A stretch of DNA of 64,000 nt from Sipunculus nudus (GCA_026874595.1 CM049321.1:11507479-11571478); one strand, 5' to 3'; positions 11,021-23,950 are shown, numbered from the stretch's first letter. The notes: generated by a model from the letters alone, not told the origin. Translations and numbers: made by a program.

Positions 11021-11785
11021 TGTTACAGATGTCTCTTTTATTGGGTGCAGGAGTCTTGCATGTGTCTGTGTAGCGCAAACATAGTTCGTTGCCATGGGAC
11101 AGTGCGAGTTGGCCCGGCCCACGTGTGGGGCCTGACGTGTAGAAACACAGCGCTCATGCTAATCTTGAATTTTCTGGGCTGGTCGCGCTCTATGAGCGCG
11201 TGTCTTGTTTCGTTCTTTGGGCGGGAGTGTACTTTGTATTGTTGGGTTCTTTGGATTGTTCGTGAAACTTAAGTTTCTAGGCTTTAAATTAGGGGCTGTG
11301 TTTAGAGCTCAGGGAGGAGAGGGAAATATTCCAGCGTACACGGAAGAGTGTGAGTCAGTTTGTGGACCTTTCCGATAATTGCAGCTGTTATAGATCTTCT
11401 TCGAAATTTGTAACGGATTTTATATAGTCTTCAGTTTGCCTTTCGGATCACTACCAGAATTTCACTTTTGGATTACAACAGATTGATTTTGTGATTAAAT
11501 TTGACTATTATTCTCTGAGAAGATTCATCTGAACTGTTCATCTGGATTATACGTTTAAAAGGACTTGTTGTCGGTGTGACAGTGGTGGTATCTAGGTACT
11601 GTACACTTTATTTATTATACTGTGTAATTGTATTGATTTACTGTTATACTGTTGTTATATTGTGTATTGATTTTTGTATTGTAATGTTAGGGTTGTTTTA
11701 AGAATAAATAATAATTATTTGTTAACAAATAAACACTGACTTCTTTATTCATTTCTCTAGACAATTCACGCTGCCTAGTGTTACA
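11021..11785 (+). mobile_element. Possible solo LTR
   Basis: The block begins TGTTACA (11021) and ends TGTTACA (11779-11785), so it has TG...CA ends as LTRs do. It runs from a GC- and CpG-richer 5' part (11090-11240) to an AT-rich 3' part with AATAAA signals near 11704 and 11728. I could not find a matching target-site duplication, and no retroelement coding sequence lies nearby. It could instead be an ordinary promoter and untranslated region. Confidence 0.25.
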
Positions 11786-11967
11786 AAATCTGATTTTTTT
11801 TTATCTCCATAACAATATTTATGCTCGTCACGACTACGTGATCTGTTGATATTAGGTTCCGAAACAACAGTCATTTATAAAGTGAACCCAATTGGACCTC
11901 TATCTTTTTCTTGAATAAAGCCTGCAAAATTGGATGACAAAAGGTGGAAATAAAAATGGATAACTTT

Positions 11968-12318
11968 AGGCCAAAAAAAAAAAAAAATAAATAAAAGGTA
12001 TTGGGTTTCAGGCACCGCCCGCATAAATTTTAAACCCCCGCATTAAAAAATTTTTATTTTGATTTTCATTAGAAACTTATCAATTTTGAGCTGCAGCTGC
12101 TCGGGCATTTCTTTCAAGAAGATAAAATCATAAAATTTCCTTTGTTATTTAGTTCTTTTACTTGTTTAGCAAAATAAATCTGTTATTATCATGCTTTTCC
12201 CTTATCATTTGACATTTTTATCGAAACATACAATAAAATTAAAAACAAAAAACCGCCCGCCCGCATTGATTTCGGGAAAAAAGTGCCCGAGAACCATACC
12301 TTTTTTTTATTTTTGCCT
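11968..12318. mobile_element. Miniature inverted-repeat element with AGGCC(A)n ends
   Basis: The left end reads AGGCCAAAA..., continuing to AAAGGTAT. The right end is its approximate reverse complement (ACCTTTTTTTTATTTTTGCC). GC-rich motifs inside each end (GCACCGCCCGC and GTGCCCGAGAACC) also face each other. No coding capacity. The ends resemble those of elements at 30624 and 34913. From 12319 to 13514 I see nothing. Confidence 0.5.
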
Positions 12319-13512
12319 TATTTATTGCATTTATGAAACCTGAAAATGAAATATTGATCACGAAAATAATAAAAAAAAATCTCCTCGTTCCACTTTCCCC
12401 TTGGTCAAATTACCAAGTCACCAAAAATCTCGTATACGACGAAATAAAACGGGTTTAATCTGGTAGCTATCGTAATGGTGAGAGAAAGAGAAACGAAGTA
12501 TGAAGACAACCACAGCATACAATTTTTATAAAACATGCTTTATCCGATACGTTAATTCACTGAATTTTTCAATATAAAGGAAATATTTTATTTTTAATTT
12601 CGTTAGATTAAACTGTGTATGATATTGATGAATTACCTTATTATATAAAGAGGAAACGCATCTTCTATCAGAATTTCATAGAACAGGTGATAGATTAGAG
12701 TAGGGAGAGACGCAAATAAAGAGAGAGAGAGCGTTTATGCAGACCTAAACGAGTGTTGTGTTTCGGGTTATCAAAATGTAACTAAATTCGGCGTACTTGA
12801 CGTGATAAAACCAAGCGGCCTCAAGCTGGAAAGTAGTTTGTACACGTATCGCCCGCTCCTGTATTTGTATAATCAAATCGGTTTTATAAATTGACTGTTA
12901 GGTTGGCCGTGTTGAATGTTACTGATGGGGACCAAGAACACAGTTTATCCCAGCACAGAGAGAAACTGCTGATGTGAGTTGTCATTGATTAAGCCTCAGT
13001 CGGAACTAATCGTTCCTTTCCGGAGGTTTGAAGCGGAACTCTATTGACCATGTAGCCTGTTAAAGTCTTAATATATTCTATTGTTATTAAAAGTTACGTG
13101 TTGAATTAAGATAACTTTTATAACCAAATACATTCAAAACAAGATCGTTCTTTACGCCTACGTTTAAAAATCCTTCGTTTCCAGAGACGTCGAGGTATTC
13201 ACTTGGCTATTCCGCACATGGGAACTTATACATAAAAGTCTACCAAAGCGACATCGCAGGTGGACGGTTGGACTTTTCGGTTAAATTTACGGTCTTCCGA
13301 TCATTGGCAAACGTAAATTGCGGTATCATGTAATTAAAAAAAACAGTTATATATTTATCTGCATTGTGTAATGCACTAATGTGAATATTGCATTTATTTG
13401 GGGGATACGAGGGCTGGCAGTGATCGACAGATTTAAAAATCCCTGCATGTAACCTTCCTGTTGTAAAATAAGGCACTAAAATGTACAGTGTCTTCGTCAA
13501 ATGTAGTGTGTG

Positions 13513-13514
<2 letters not shown>

Positions 13515-13573
<59 letters not shown>
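13515..13573. repeat. (TA)n microsatellite
   Basis: An uninterrupted TA run of nearly 60 bp. A poly-Tyr/Ile open frame on the - strand across it (13240-13650) is an artefact of the repeat. Confidence 0.95.
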
Positions 13574-13579
<6 letters not shown>

Positions 13580-15283
13580 TTTCGTCTATTCCCGTTAAAT
13601 CTCATATATCTGTTACAATTTATAATGGATAAGATATTAAAACTGAACAATTGACTATATGGGTCATTCCTATTATGTTGGCCTTCTACAGTAAGGAACT
13701 TAAGGAAAGTCTTAAAAGTTTAAAAAAATATCTTTTTTTAACTAATTACATAAAATCATTTTATTCGAGACGTGCACAGTGAGAGCTTTTTTAAATTTCT
13801 TAACGATAAGATTCCTTCATGTGATCCTTTCCTTTTGTTATAATATGTCAACTCAATGGATCGCCTCTGTAAAGTGTTGAGAAACACGGTCAATACGTCG
13901 ACATATCTCTCAAAGCTGGGTAGGTCTTGCCCAGTTTAACATTGGTACAATGAATAGGGAATATTTGGCAAACTTTCAAGGAATTTAATATTTACCTTAT
14001 CTGAACATATGTTTAAAGGCATTCCTAACATTTTGTTCTCAAATGATAAAGATTTAGTATTCAAAAACTCCTCCGAGTTTATCAGAGGAGTTAGACCATT
14101 GGCAACCTTGGCCCCGATCTTATTCGTCTCTTGCACAATCGGTATAGATCAGTCATGATTGTCTTCAGTCTTCGCCAATGTATAACTCATCAATTAAAAA
14201 AGAACCCTGTCGACTTTGGTGTCAGAGAGTCAATGTTAATAAAACATTTAAAATTGGCATTCAGATAAAAAAATTCCTGTTGTCAATGTTAGGCTGAAAT
14301 TTCATGCTAGCCGGCTGAGCGTCATAACCCACGGGACATTTGTTTTATATTGCTGCACTTGGAATGTAAATCCTAATGGTACAGCCATTTGGCAATATCA
14401 TTAATATAGTTATATGCATGTATAGTTTCTTTCTCTTAGTTTCAAATACATTTGATGTTACTTGTGTTCCGACAATGATTATAGATGCCACATTTGTGTC
14501 TGTATATATAGACACGAAAAGGCTCCAAATCGTGTTTAAATACTGTTTATCCCTTCAAATATATTAATATTTACAGAATACATAATATGTACTGAGTTCC
14601 TGAATCTCAAGAATAACTAATAATACATGTATAATATATTCTACATGCACTTAAACATTCAAGGGATATTGTCCCAAAAGATTGAGGAAAAATGTGACTT
14701 CAATTGCTTGACTGCAACAAGTATGAGAAGTAAGATCCTTGAAAATAACATAGTAACTTAGATAACTAGGACAAAATAGAGATTATTTGTAAAGTAAATG
14801 ACATTTTCTCAAATCATGTTTGCCATAGTTAGGAGAGCTAAAGATTTAAAATGTTTGTCCGATTAATTTCAAAACAAGTTTGCATGACAACTCTGAATGA
14901 TTTAGTACACCAAGATTTCACCTAAGTGACCTAACCTGCCCCAACCTGCTTTGAGAGGCATGATGCTGCAAATGTTTACCAATTTGGCAGTCTTCAAAAT
15001 TTACCGGTTGAGTTTGATTTAGCATTCAGAAATCATCAGAGTATTTGCACCTATTTAAATATAACCAGCATTTGGGTGATTTCACCTGAGTAACCTAATT
15101 TTAAGGATAACATTGCACAATCATGCATTGATTGCCATGCCCTGAAATTTGCTGTTTCCGTTGATATAAACAGCTTTATGGTTATGATGCATGTGTCAAC
15201 TGGCAACACGTGTTCCCACTAAAGCCATTTGTAAAATCACAACGGTTTTGATCCTGTCCTTGGGAGATTCCATAACGTTAGTT
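13574..15283. other. Non-coding stretch with one isolated repeat end
   Basis: At 14308-14344 the + strand reads GGCTGAGCGTCATAACCC then ACGGGACATTTGTT. This is the reverse complement of the 5' end of the type 1 hairpin-ended element, so a truncated reverse copy is present. Nothing else is recognisable here. Confidence 0.4.
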
Positions 15284-15353
15284 AAACTCTCAACTCAAGG
15301 ATACTGTCGAAAGCTTTAGCTATGAACAAAATAATTCCCCGAGTTGAGAGTTT
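15284..15353. repeat. 13-bp perfect inverted repeat flanking 44 bp
   Basis: AAACTCTCAACTC at 15284-15296 is exactly the reverse complement of GAGTTGAGAGTTT at 15341-15353. It directly precedes the larger fold-back at 15354. Confidence 0.7.
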
Positions 15354-15472
15354 TAGGGATCGGGACAAAGAATGGTGGGGATAATGTCTCACAAGTCCCC
15401 CTTACTTTTAAGGGGGAATAAAACGGGTGACTAATGATACTTTATCCCCATCATACTTTGTCACCATCCCTA
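15354..15472. mobile_element. 119-bp nested fold-back (small MITE-like hairpin)
   Basis: Outer arms of about 29 bp, TAGGGATCGGGACAAAG... and ...CTTTGTCACCATCCCTA, pair with a few mismatches through GTGGGGATAA / TTATCCCC. Inside is a second perfect stem, CCCCCTT and AAGGGGG, around a short loop. The whole segment could form a long hairpin in RNA. A small fold-back transposon is the simplest reading. Confidence 0.6.
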
Positions 15473-16345
15473 AACTAGGGACCCATGGGACTCGACGCTC
15501 AGCTGAAATTGTCTAAAAGGATATGTTATTGAGTTGTAAGAAAATGTGGGTACTTTGATAAAGTTTAAAGTCAATCTGTCCACCCAAACTGAAGTTATCA
15601 TCCATAAACTATTTTGTGAATGGATGGATCTGTGACCTTGACCTTTTGAACCAAAAATCAAACAGAATCTTCCTATTGGCAGGTGAGCCACATGTAAAAG
15701 ATGGAAAGGTTTAAGATGAAACGTTTGGGGTTAAATGCATCTCCAATCTTTTTTAAGAAGTACGTCCTGTGACCTTGACTTTGATCACATGACACGAATA
15801 TCAATTGAATTCTTACTTTAGTGGTTGGCTAAAAATGCATCCATAATCTTTTTTTTTTGCAGAAGTGAGTCTTGTGATCATGACCTTTGACCTGATGACC
15901 CCAAATTGAAAAGGGTCCTTACTGGGCCATGTATATGTCAAGTATGAAACCAATTTGTCAATCCAAACTGGAGTCATTATCCAGAAACAAATATGTTGAC
16001 AGATAACCCCTACGACCTTGACCTCTGACCTTGGGACTCCAAATCAATCAGCTTCTTCCCCTTTTGGCATGATAGCTATATGTGCTAGATAGAAGGTTTG
16101 GGATGAAACCTGGCTTCAAATGCATCCACAATCTTTCTAAATAATCCTGTGACCTTGACCTTTCTCCTCATGACCCCAAAATCAATAGAGTTCTTGCTTT
16201 AGGGATGGGCATTATTTCAAGTTTGAAATCGAAATGTGAATCCAAAATTGAGTTATCATCAGGAAACAAATTTGACGGATATACAGGATGACGAACAGAC
16301 GGGGTGATTACTATAGGGCTTCTGCTGATTCAAGCGGGGCCCTAA
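15473..16345 (+). mobile_element. Hairpin-ended element with periodic TGACCTTGACC motifs (type 1 start, type 2 end)
   Basis: The start (CTAGGGACCCATGGG, then CGCTCAGCTGA) matches type 1 elements. The end (ACTATAGGGC...CAAGCGGGGCCCTAA) matches the type 2 end seen inverted at 51241. A GACGAACAGACGG stretch lies just before the end hairpin. Inside, a motif around TGACCTTGACCTTTGACC recurs near 15630, 15770, 15875, 16010 and 16147, spaced 105-140 bp. No coding sequence. The combination suggests either a chimera or two ends from different insertions. Confidence 0.5.
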
Positions 16346-17689
16346 GAAACAAACAAGGTTTTGGGACACTATATAAAGATGGATCACTGTTGTAAATTTG
16401 ATAGTATAATTATTAACTTGCAGTTACAGGTTTCATAATAAGAAATTTAAGCCCCGGAAGGGGGGGGGGAGTGGGGGAGTCTCCGCAAGATGTGCTCATG
16501 TCAGTTATATTTTCTTTGTATCACTCACACGCGCCGGCTTTTCATCGGAGCCCTGACATTCGTATATTAATTTCTTATCGAATTGATCATATAGCAAAAT
16601 ATTTGACTTGTTTAATCCTAACAGCGAAAAAAATGGAAATAACATGGCTATAGCTTCACAAGTAATTAACGTTATAGATCATGTTATCCATATTTGTTAG
16701 CAGTCATTTGTTCCCTCGATACAACCAGTACAGTGTGCAAGGGTATAGGTAAGCGTATCGACGTTGCGGATCAATTCGTGTCGATATTTCGGTATATTGA
16801 TACAGCCCCAGTATAGAGGCTGTGACAAATGGCTTTTTGCAACTAGTGACCTTTAAATGTCCTCACCTGTGCAACCATCCACCTTCCGTTATGCGTATTT
16901 TTTTTCTGTTTGTCAACATAGACTGCATGTGCCATGTATACTAGCGGCTTGCAGATTAACAGGGTCATATATCCGTCAAAGAGCCTTAGTTCAACCTTTC
17001 TTAGCAGGAACTACCTAAAGTTCTTTAATATGGACACAGAAGAAGCCCGAATTTACATATATTCTACAGAAAAAGTGGGCGAAAAGACGGCTTTAATATT
17101 GTGAGCATTTATAAAAGCCACTTGAGCAGCACTTAATAAATGGCCGACCTATCATAATACCAATACCTCTTCTTTTCTGGCAGCCTTCCTGTCCATATAA
17201 ATATTGTTGCCCAGGGACGAATATATCAAGTTGCTCATGTTCTATGACGGTAAACCAACGTAGACTGCAGACGAATATGACACCCGTGCATGGCCTTTCT
17301 TGTTGATACGTTCCAACAGAAATATTTGTTTCTCAAATAACAGATTGCGATAGTAGCAAGAATAAACCATTAAGACTATTTAGGAATTTTAACAAATGTT
17401 TACTCACTGAAGGCGGCAGCTTCACAGATGAAGTAAATATGAAAGAGTATTGTCATTTATTGCATAGGCATTTTTACAAAATCTCGAGACAAAATAATAT
17501 ATTTATACTGCTAGAGCTATTACTACTGCCACTTCTTTAATAAAGATTATACATATGTTACACATAACTCAAGCAATCCCGTCAGACGTACAGGGCGCTA
17601 AAGACATTATATCCATGTGTAAGGCCACATCGGAAAATCACATGTAGACTATTTCACCGACGCACGGGAAGAGAATTAAAGGGGCCCAA
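16346..17689. other. Non-coding stretch
   Basis: A G-rich tract (about 16458-16480) is the only notable feature. No domain is recognisable in the small open frame at 16471-16653. Confidence 0.35.
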
Positions 17690-18060
17690 TCACATATAAA
17701 GCATGTTGAATTTACACTTAAAATGGCTTCTTCTCTTTAAAATTAATCTGGACCTGCCAAAATATTGCCTTGAAACCGTTTGCTTACTCCTGTAAACGAG
17801 TGTGAAAAACGGTGGACCGGGCGCGATTACAGGTGTCAACACACTGCGTTGGGCCGTGTGCATCTCGGAGCACACAAGAGATTGACCTGTCCCAAAACCG
17901 TCATACATGTTTCCGCTGGCTGAAACATCCCGTATTGCTACTCACAGTCGGACCTCCGGTCACGCAGCCTTGTTATGGTAAACAGACACACGTGGACTGT
18001 GAGTCATAACAAGGTGTCAAACAGCCGTGTGTGAGGTAGTGACACTGCGTGCTGGGATGG
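17690..18060. other. GC-richer island with a 10-bp perfect inverted repeat
   Basis: Relative to its AT-rich surroundings this block is GC- and CpG-richer. CCTTGTTATG at 17968-17977 faces CATAACAAGG at 18005-18014. Open frames exist on both strands (17690-17908 -, 17812-18009 +) but neither shows a known domain. It may be part of a repeat element or a promoter region. Confidence 0.3.
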
Positions 18061-18836
18061 TTTTGCTGGGAACTTTTGTATAAAGCAAAACTGAACTGAT
18101 AGTGTGAAAGAACAGGCATAATATTGCGTCTGATTATGTCCCTTTAAAAAACCTTTATATAGAAAATGTATCTTTTAAAGTTTGGAAAATGAGCAATACC
18201 TTCCAAAGAATATGTCCAATATAACAAGATTTCGTTCCTTATGACCAAAAGCTGGCACTTTAAAATAGTATTATTACGCTGCATAAGTGGGAAATTCCAC
18301 TTGCATTTATTTTCCTCTTCTCCAAGACGAACAATATTGTTTCTAAGGATTTGAAATATTGAGCATGCTGTCGCCTAATATTCTCCAGATTTTTTAAATA
18401 GATAGCATGATCGTTGTGGCCAGCTACAGATATTCAATGTTAGCTGCAGTACCAAATAAACTGGTAACAATTTGTTTCAGCAATGTGTAACGTAAAGGAT
18501 GTCAAAGAACGACATGTACTTGATACTGTTATAAACCAATTAGATTTGTATAAATGCAGGACAAAAGATTATAACGAAACCACAATACCTATTAAATATG
18601 AACCCCTGTCAGCAATTTCTAAATGGGAAAATGTTTATTGTGATGTGGATGGGTAGGCCTACACTTTGCTCAGTGTAAACCCGATACATGCCATCGTTGC
18701 ATGCAAAAGAACTGAATGTTTTCTATAGTAACACCGTTATATCAGAAGCACGATTGTGCATGAAAATATAGGACCGAAATGTAGGAAATATAGGAAATAT
18801 AGGGAGTCGGTGGAAGACAAACTGTACCATTTTTCG

Positions 18837-19133
18837 TTTTTATCATGTTAGTTCCCGTGTATCAGATACTATGAAAAACGTCTAGGTGTTCTACTCTCCA
18901 ACTGATTGGTACAAAATGAAAAAATGCCATTTCGTGCACATGCTTGCCTGCATGCATGTCTGATACAGGCGGAAAAGCGTTATTGCGTTTTTGTCATGTT
19001 AGTTCCCGTGTATCAGATACTATGAAAAACGTCTAGGTGTTCTACTCTCCAACTGATTGGTTCAAAATGAAAAAAATCCATTTCGTGCACATGCTTGCCT
19101 GCATGTCTGATACAGGCGGAAAAGCGTTATTGC
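18837..19133. repeat. Tandem duplication, unit about 153 bp, two copies
   Basis: The segment beginning CATGTTAGTTCCCGTGTATC occurs at about 18843 and 18996, with nearly identical sequence through GGCGGAAAAGCGTTATTGCG. The copies differ by a few substitutions and a 4-bp CATG insertion (GCATGCATG against GCATG). Confidence 0.85.
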
Positions 19134-19413
19134 GAGCCCTGTTTATACATATATATATTATTGGAATCACGTTTGTCAGCGTTCTTGCTGCATTACGCAT
19201 GCGCATTGCATATTTATAATGCTAGCTTAACTCAGTCTGCCGAGTTGCTGATACTACTCGTAGATTCTATTGACGAAAACATAGCTTGATTCTTAATGAA
19301 AATAATTATTATGCATTTTTAAACTGCAACTGCATGCTGAAATCAAATGCGACATTTTAAATTATAATTTCTCTTGGAGCCTAATCCTGATTTATATCAC
19401 TGATTTCACTAAA

Positions 19414-20434
19414 GGGGCCGTCACATATCCAAAACGGAGCCCACCCGACTTCTCTGCGAGCTCAAAAAAGGCATTTTCGGCAGGAGTACGGCCGGCATTT
19501 GCTCGATCACTGCGGGCTACGCCGCGATTTTAAGGGGTCGGCCGACGGACGCAAGGAACGAAAGCTGTTCTTAATTTAGCGACTTTCCAATGGTGAATTT
19601 TGAGGTCGCAGAGCTGGTAAACAGGTCGCCCATAGATCGCTCGGGTATTGGCCAACATTCGATAGATATTCGGGTAGCAATCCGACGATTTTAGACCGTA
19701 TATTTGCTTTTAAATTCGGACGGAGATCGTAAGAGCTGCGCGGACGCCGCATGGGCTCCCTGCGATAATCGAACTATCCCCTCCCGTATCCCGCCCCACT
19801 TGTACAAAGTCGAATGTGCTTCAAGCGCGCTCCGTGTTGGCCATCAGTCGGCTACTACGGGCCTCCGCCGGGCTCCTCCTATCAACTCAGGAATTAGACC
19901 CCTGGGGTTCGTGCTATGATGAAGCGGACTCGGGCTCTTGTGCCATCTTCTTTTTAGGAAAGGGTCTCCTTGCCCCCTTGGTCTTCTTTGGTGGCATCTA
20001 AGCAGGTCAATGGTATAAGAGTAGCTGTGCAGTACTCTTCACTTTCTCAAACATCAGAAATATGATGTGTAAAACTTTTTTACATGCCCGATATATACTC
20101 GAGGCGCGGACGTCGGAGGACGTCAGCAGGACGTCGGGCGGAGCCCACTCGACATCCCTGATGGCGGGCGGGCATCGACAGACCACTTGACCATCGACCA
20201 AAACTCGGACGGCGCTGCCATTATATCGAGCGGGCTTCATCTGACTCCCGTTTTTTTTACTGACGGAGGCCGAGCGATTTTTTTTTCTCTAGTGTTCAAA
20301 AGGCACCCCGTCCAATATGTGACAGGGTTGATTTTAAGCGAAAAGTACGCTCCACTCCCCGGCGGACTTGAAACTCGGCGACTTTCTGGCGATCCACAAA
20401 TTTGGCCGGAGGCCGTTGGATATGTAACGCCGGC
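19414..20434. mobile_element. GC-rich 1-kb element with imperfect terminal inverted repeats
   Basis: The left end GGGGCCGTCACATATCC and the right end GGATATGTAACGCCGGC are imperfect inverses, continuing inward (AACGG / CCGTT). The whole block is markedly GC- and CpG-richer than its flanks, which suggests separate origin. On the - strand a 27-codon frame (19997 to 19914) begins MPPKKTKGARRPFPKKK, a very basic start; it may be a relic of a DNA-binding transposon protein, but this is speculative. No transposase domain is recognisable. Confidence 0.55.
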
Positions 20435-20541
20435 ATTATAAAGTGCCGGGTCTCATATTAACATTTTATTAGATGAGATATCTCCATAAATGGATTCACT
20501 GACACGATCTTTTTTTTTTCAATCCAGTTTTCTGTTTTTTA

Positions 20542-23145
20542 AACAAGGGACCTATGGGTCACGGCGCTCAGCTGTTATATGATAAAAAAATATGATTTAG
20601 AAATGAGGCACATGCTGGTTTTATTTGGTAATAAAAATAAGCTGTATTATGAGTTGTTGTTGTTTAACTTATGTATGAATTGATAGTACCTTTGGAGACA
20701 GAAAAGAGGACTTTTATCATTTATTTTATTAACAAATGGGGTGCGATTGTCACACAGATTTTGACTTGGCCATATAACTTATAAGCAGAACATATAATAT
20801 AAGAGTTTAACTATCTATTAAAAAAATTACAAATATTGTCCCAAATATAATTTTTATAAAAAATAATAAGAGAATAGTATGATTTTTTTCAAATAAAATA
20901 TAGATGAAATGATTATTAAAATAATATTAAAGAATATATTTATGAATGCATTTTGAAAGTATTTGCACTGGTATTCATATACTTTCATTTTTAACCTGAA
21001 TTCCCATTCTTATGAAATAAATTTTATAATGGAGTACATATTCATATTCATGTTTAAATACAATTGCAAAGTATTCGCACCATGTCTGGTATTTATTCAG
21101 TTTTCACCAAACAATGATGTTGAGAATCCAGAATATACAAAATTCACACATTTAAATAATGATCATAAGTACCTGGTTTTATGGCTTTTATTTATATTAA
21201 AAAAATGTAATATATTCATTTTGGACTAATTTCACATCAATGTACTAACTATAGACACAGTAGGAATCTAGATAATAATATTATCAACTGCATCTTTGTC
21301 TATCATTAATTTCCTTCATATGATCCCTATGGATTAGTAATGAATAAAATGATTACTTTTTTATCATTAAAATTGAACTGAAAAATACCATAGGTGACTG
21401 CATGGTGTTATTTGGAATACATGGCATTCTATCCATCGATACAAGATTCTTATATCATCGGTAACTGCAAGTTAATTTCCTGTTATTATCAACTAACAAA
21501 TTCCTTTTCTATTTTTCTTTAATTTGTTATTAAAAACCAATAAAAATTTATTAATTTATTGTTTATTGTTATGTTGTTGGATGAGTTGGGTTGGACACCT
21601 GGATCAACTGTGGCTGGCCATTATATAATAAGCTGCCTGGAGCCCCAGTTTATGCCTCGCCTCAAGCATGCATATTTGCTGAAAGTTCAACAAGGTCAAC
21701 ATACAGGTGACTCAAGAGGTGCTACAGAGAGCCAAGGTCTGACATAGTCTCATAAAAAACATTAATAAAAGCTATAATTTTTGGCCAATTTCTTTCAGCT
21801 TTTTAAACTAAAAAGCTGAAATCTTTATGTGTGCATGATATGAAAATTATATCAACAGTGCTCACAGGAAACAAACATGCCATGGTCAAATTTGGGCAAA
21901 ATTTAAGGTACTAATTTTATATTTATACTAATAACCTATAAAATTTGAAAAATTCAGAACTAATTTTGGGTATTCATTTGAATCTTGATTCAATAATGTT
22001 ACATCCCTGACAAAAAATCTCTAGCTTCAGCAATCCTCTTGTTAAGGGAGTAAATATATTTCTAGATTTTTTACAAAGTGCATTATGTTTGGGCCCATAA
22101 CTTAAAACAATTACGCAATACTAACATCATTTCTGGCATGTGCATAGAGAATGTATAGAAAAATATGTATATTATATATGATTAAAGTCAGATCAGTGGT
22201 TTTGATATTAGGCAGTCTTGAAGTGTAACAATGGGTTTTTAATGGAAAAATGAAGTTTTTCATTAATATCTCGAAGGTATTAAGTCCTAGTGACCAAATT
22301 CTTGGCATGGTAGGGGATTTTTGAGACATCTAATTGCATGCCAAATTTTAGGAACTGCGAGCTGAAGCTGGGGAGCTGAGCACTTGCAAACTGCATGACA
22401 CTAGCTTGATGTAAACAATATGTTACATGGTGCTTGAAAACTTGAATAAAATCTACAGTTTTTGATCAACTGGTTTCAAATTTTTGGTGTTTACAGACAA
22501 AATGCTAAAAAAACATGCTGTGAAAATTAAATCCACTGTACTTACAGGAAAAAAAGTGCCATGGTCAAAGTTGGGCAAAATTTAAGGTACCAATTTTTTA
22601 TTTTTGTTAATATTTTAAAATATTTAAAAGATTTTGATCTAATTTTGGGTATACAATTTAATTTTGATTAATTAAAGTTATATTACTTACAAAAAAGTTT
22701 ATAGCTTTAACATATTTTGTGTTAAGTTATCAAATATCTTTCCTGATTTTTTACACAATGCATTATGTTTGGGCCCATAACTTTTTAAATTTACATAATA
22801 CAGACATAATTTCTGGCATGTACATAGGAACTATATACAGAAATAATTATGGTAAATATGAGGAAAAACAGATGAGTGGTTTTGATATTAGGCAGTCTTG
22901 AAGTGTAAAAATAGGGTTTTAATACAAAATTGAGGTTTTTCCTTAATTTCTAAAAGGAACGAAGTCGCAAAGACCCAGTTTTGGGCTTGGTAGGAGATCT
23001 TGGGGACATCTAACATCATGCCGAATTTTGGATTCCCAGGTCTTACGGTTTCAAAACGTGCCACATCTACGGACGGACGGACGGACGGACGGACGGACAA
23101 TGGACCACGACTATAGCTCAGATGACTTATAGTCAGCTGAGCTAA
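20542..23145 (+). mobile_element. Full-length type 1 hairpin-ended element
   Basis: The start AACAAGGGACCTATGGGTCA is followed by CGGCGCTCAGCTG. Near the 3' end lie a (GACG)n tract (about 23070-23098), AATGGACCACGACTATAG, then a hairpin at 23115-23143 with arms AGCTCAGATGACT and AGTCAGCTGAGCT around a TAT loop, and finally AA. Internally an approximately 680-bp block (from about 21780 and again from 22440) is repeated and is also found in the elements at 25242 and 30893. No protein of its own is recognisable. The architecture recalls Helentron-like non-autonomous elements (hairpin near the 3' end, complementary 5' motif); that assignment is inferred. Confidence 0.6.
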
Positions 23146-23950
23146 GAAGGACCTTTTTGTGGTTATTGTTTAATACCAGCAAGACGAATTTTATAATACC
23201 TTCATTAAAAGAGACACAACCAATCAATCAGGCACACAAAACACACAAACATATATATTTACGGGCATTTTATTTATTCACAGGCATATATCCACAGGGA
23301 CATAGTTGACTAACCCATTCCATTCAGCACTGACTCGATTATGGAATCAATCCATTCATTATTTACCATTATTATCATTACCTTGAAGTGTACAGTTACC
23401 TGTACATGTGATGATGGTAGAATGAATTCAACCTCTTGAAGGTTTCTGGTTTTATGGTTTTAAAAATTCTACTTTGTGAATATTCAAATTTTATGTATTA
23501 TCTGCGGAGATGGTTCTTACAAAATAACAAAGAACCATTTGTATAACATATATACGGAAGGAACAATATATTTTAATTCAGGACATTTCTTTCAGACAGA
23601 CACGTTAAATGCATGTGTACAAGGAATGTGTCACTTTGAATGAATACATGAACAAGTATATACACATATAAATATAAAATAAAAATACACTATGTTAAAT
23701 AAGTCTCAGACCCATCATATTCAAAACATTCATTAATTTTTTGTTATTGTCAATTGCATAAATATGTTATCAAATCATAATGATTTTTAATTTTAAAATC
23801 ACGTGGTTTCAGGTTGCCGCTCCTGAAGCTACAGAATGATATACGTTAAATGATGAGATATGGTTCGATAACTCAAAAACTTTGTAGTGGAATGTTGAGA
23901 ATTGAAAGTGTGGTAGATATCAATAATAACTACTATAATTGGGAAAAAGA

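Noticed and set aside
11021-11785. Considered as a confident LTR retrotransposon
   Set aside because: No target duplication, primer site or coding region was found, so it is kept only as a low-confidence solo LTR.
13240-13650. 136-codon - strand frame with poly-Tyr/Ile
   Set aside because: Produced by translation through a (TA)n microsatellite.
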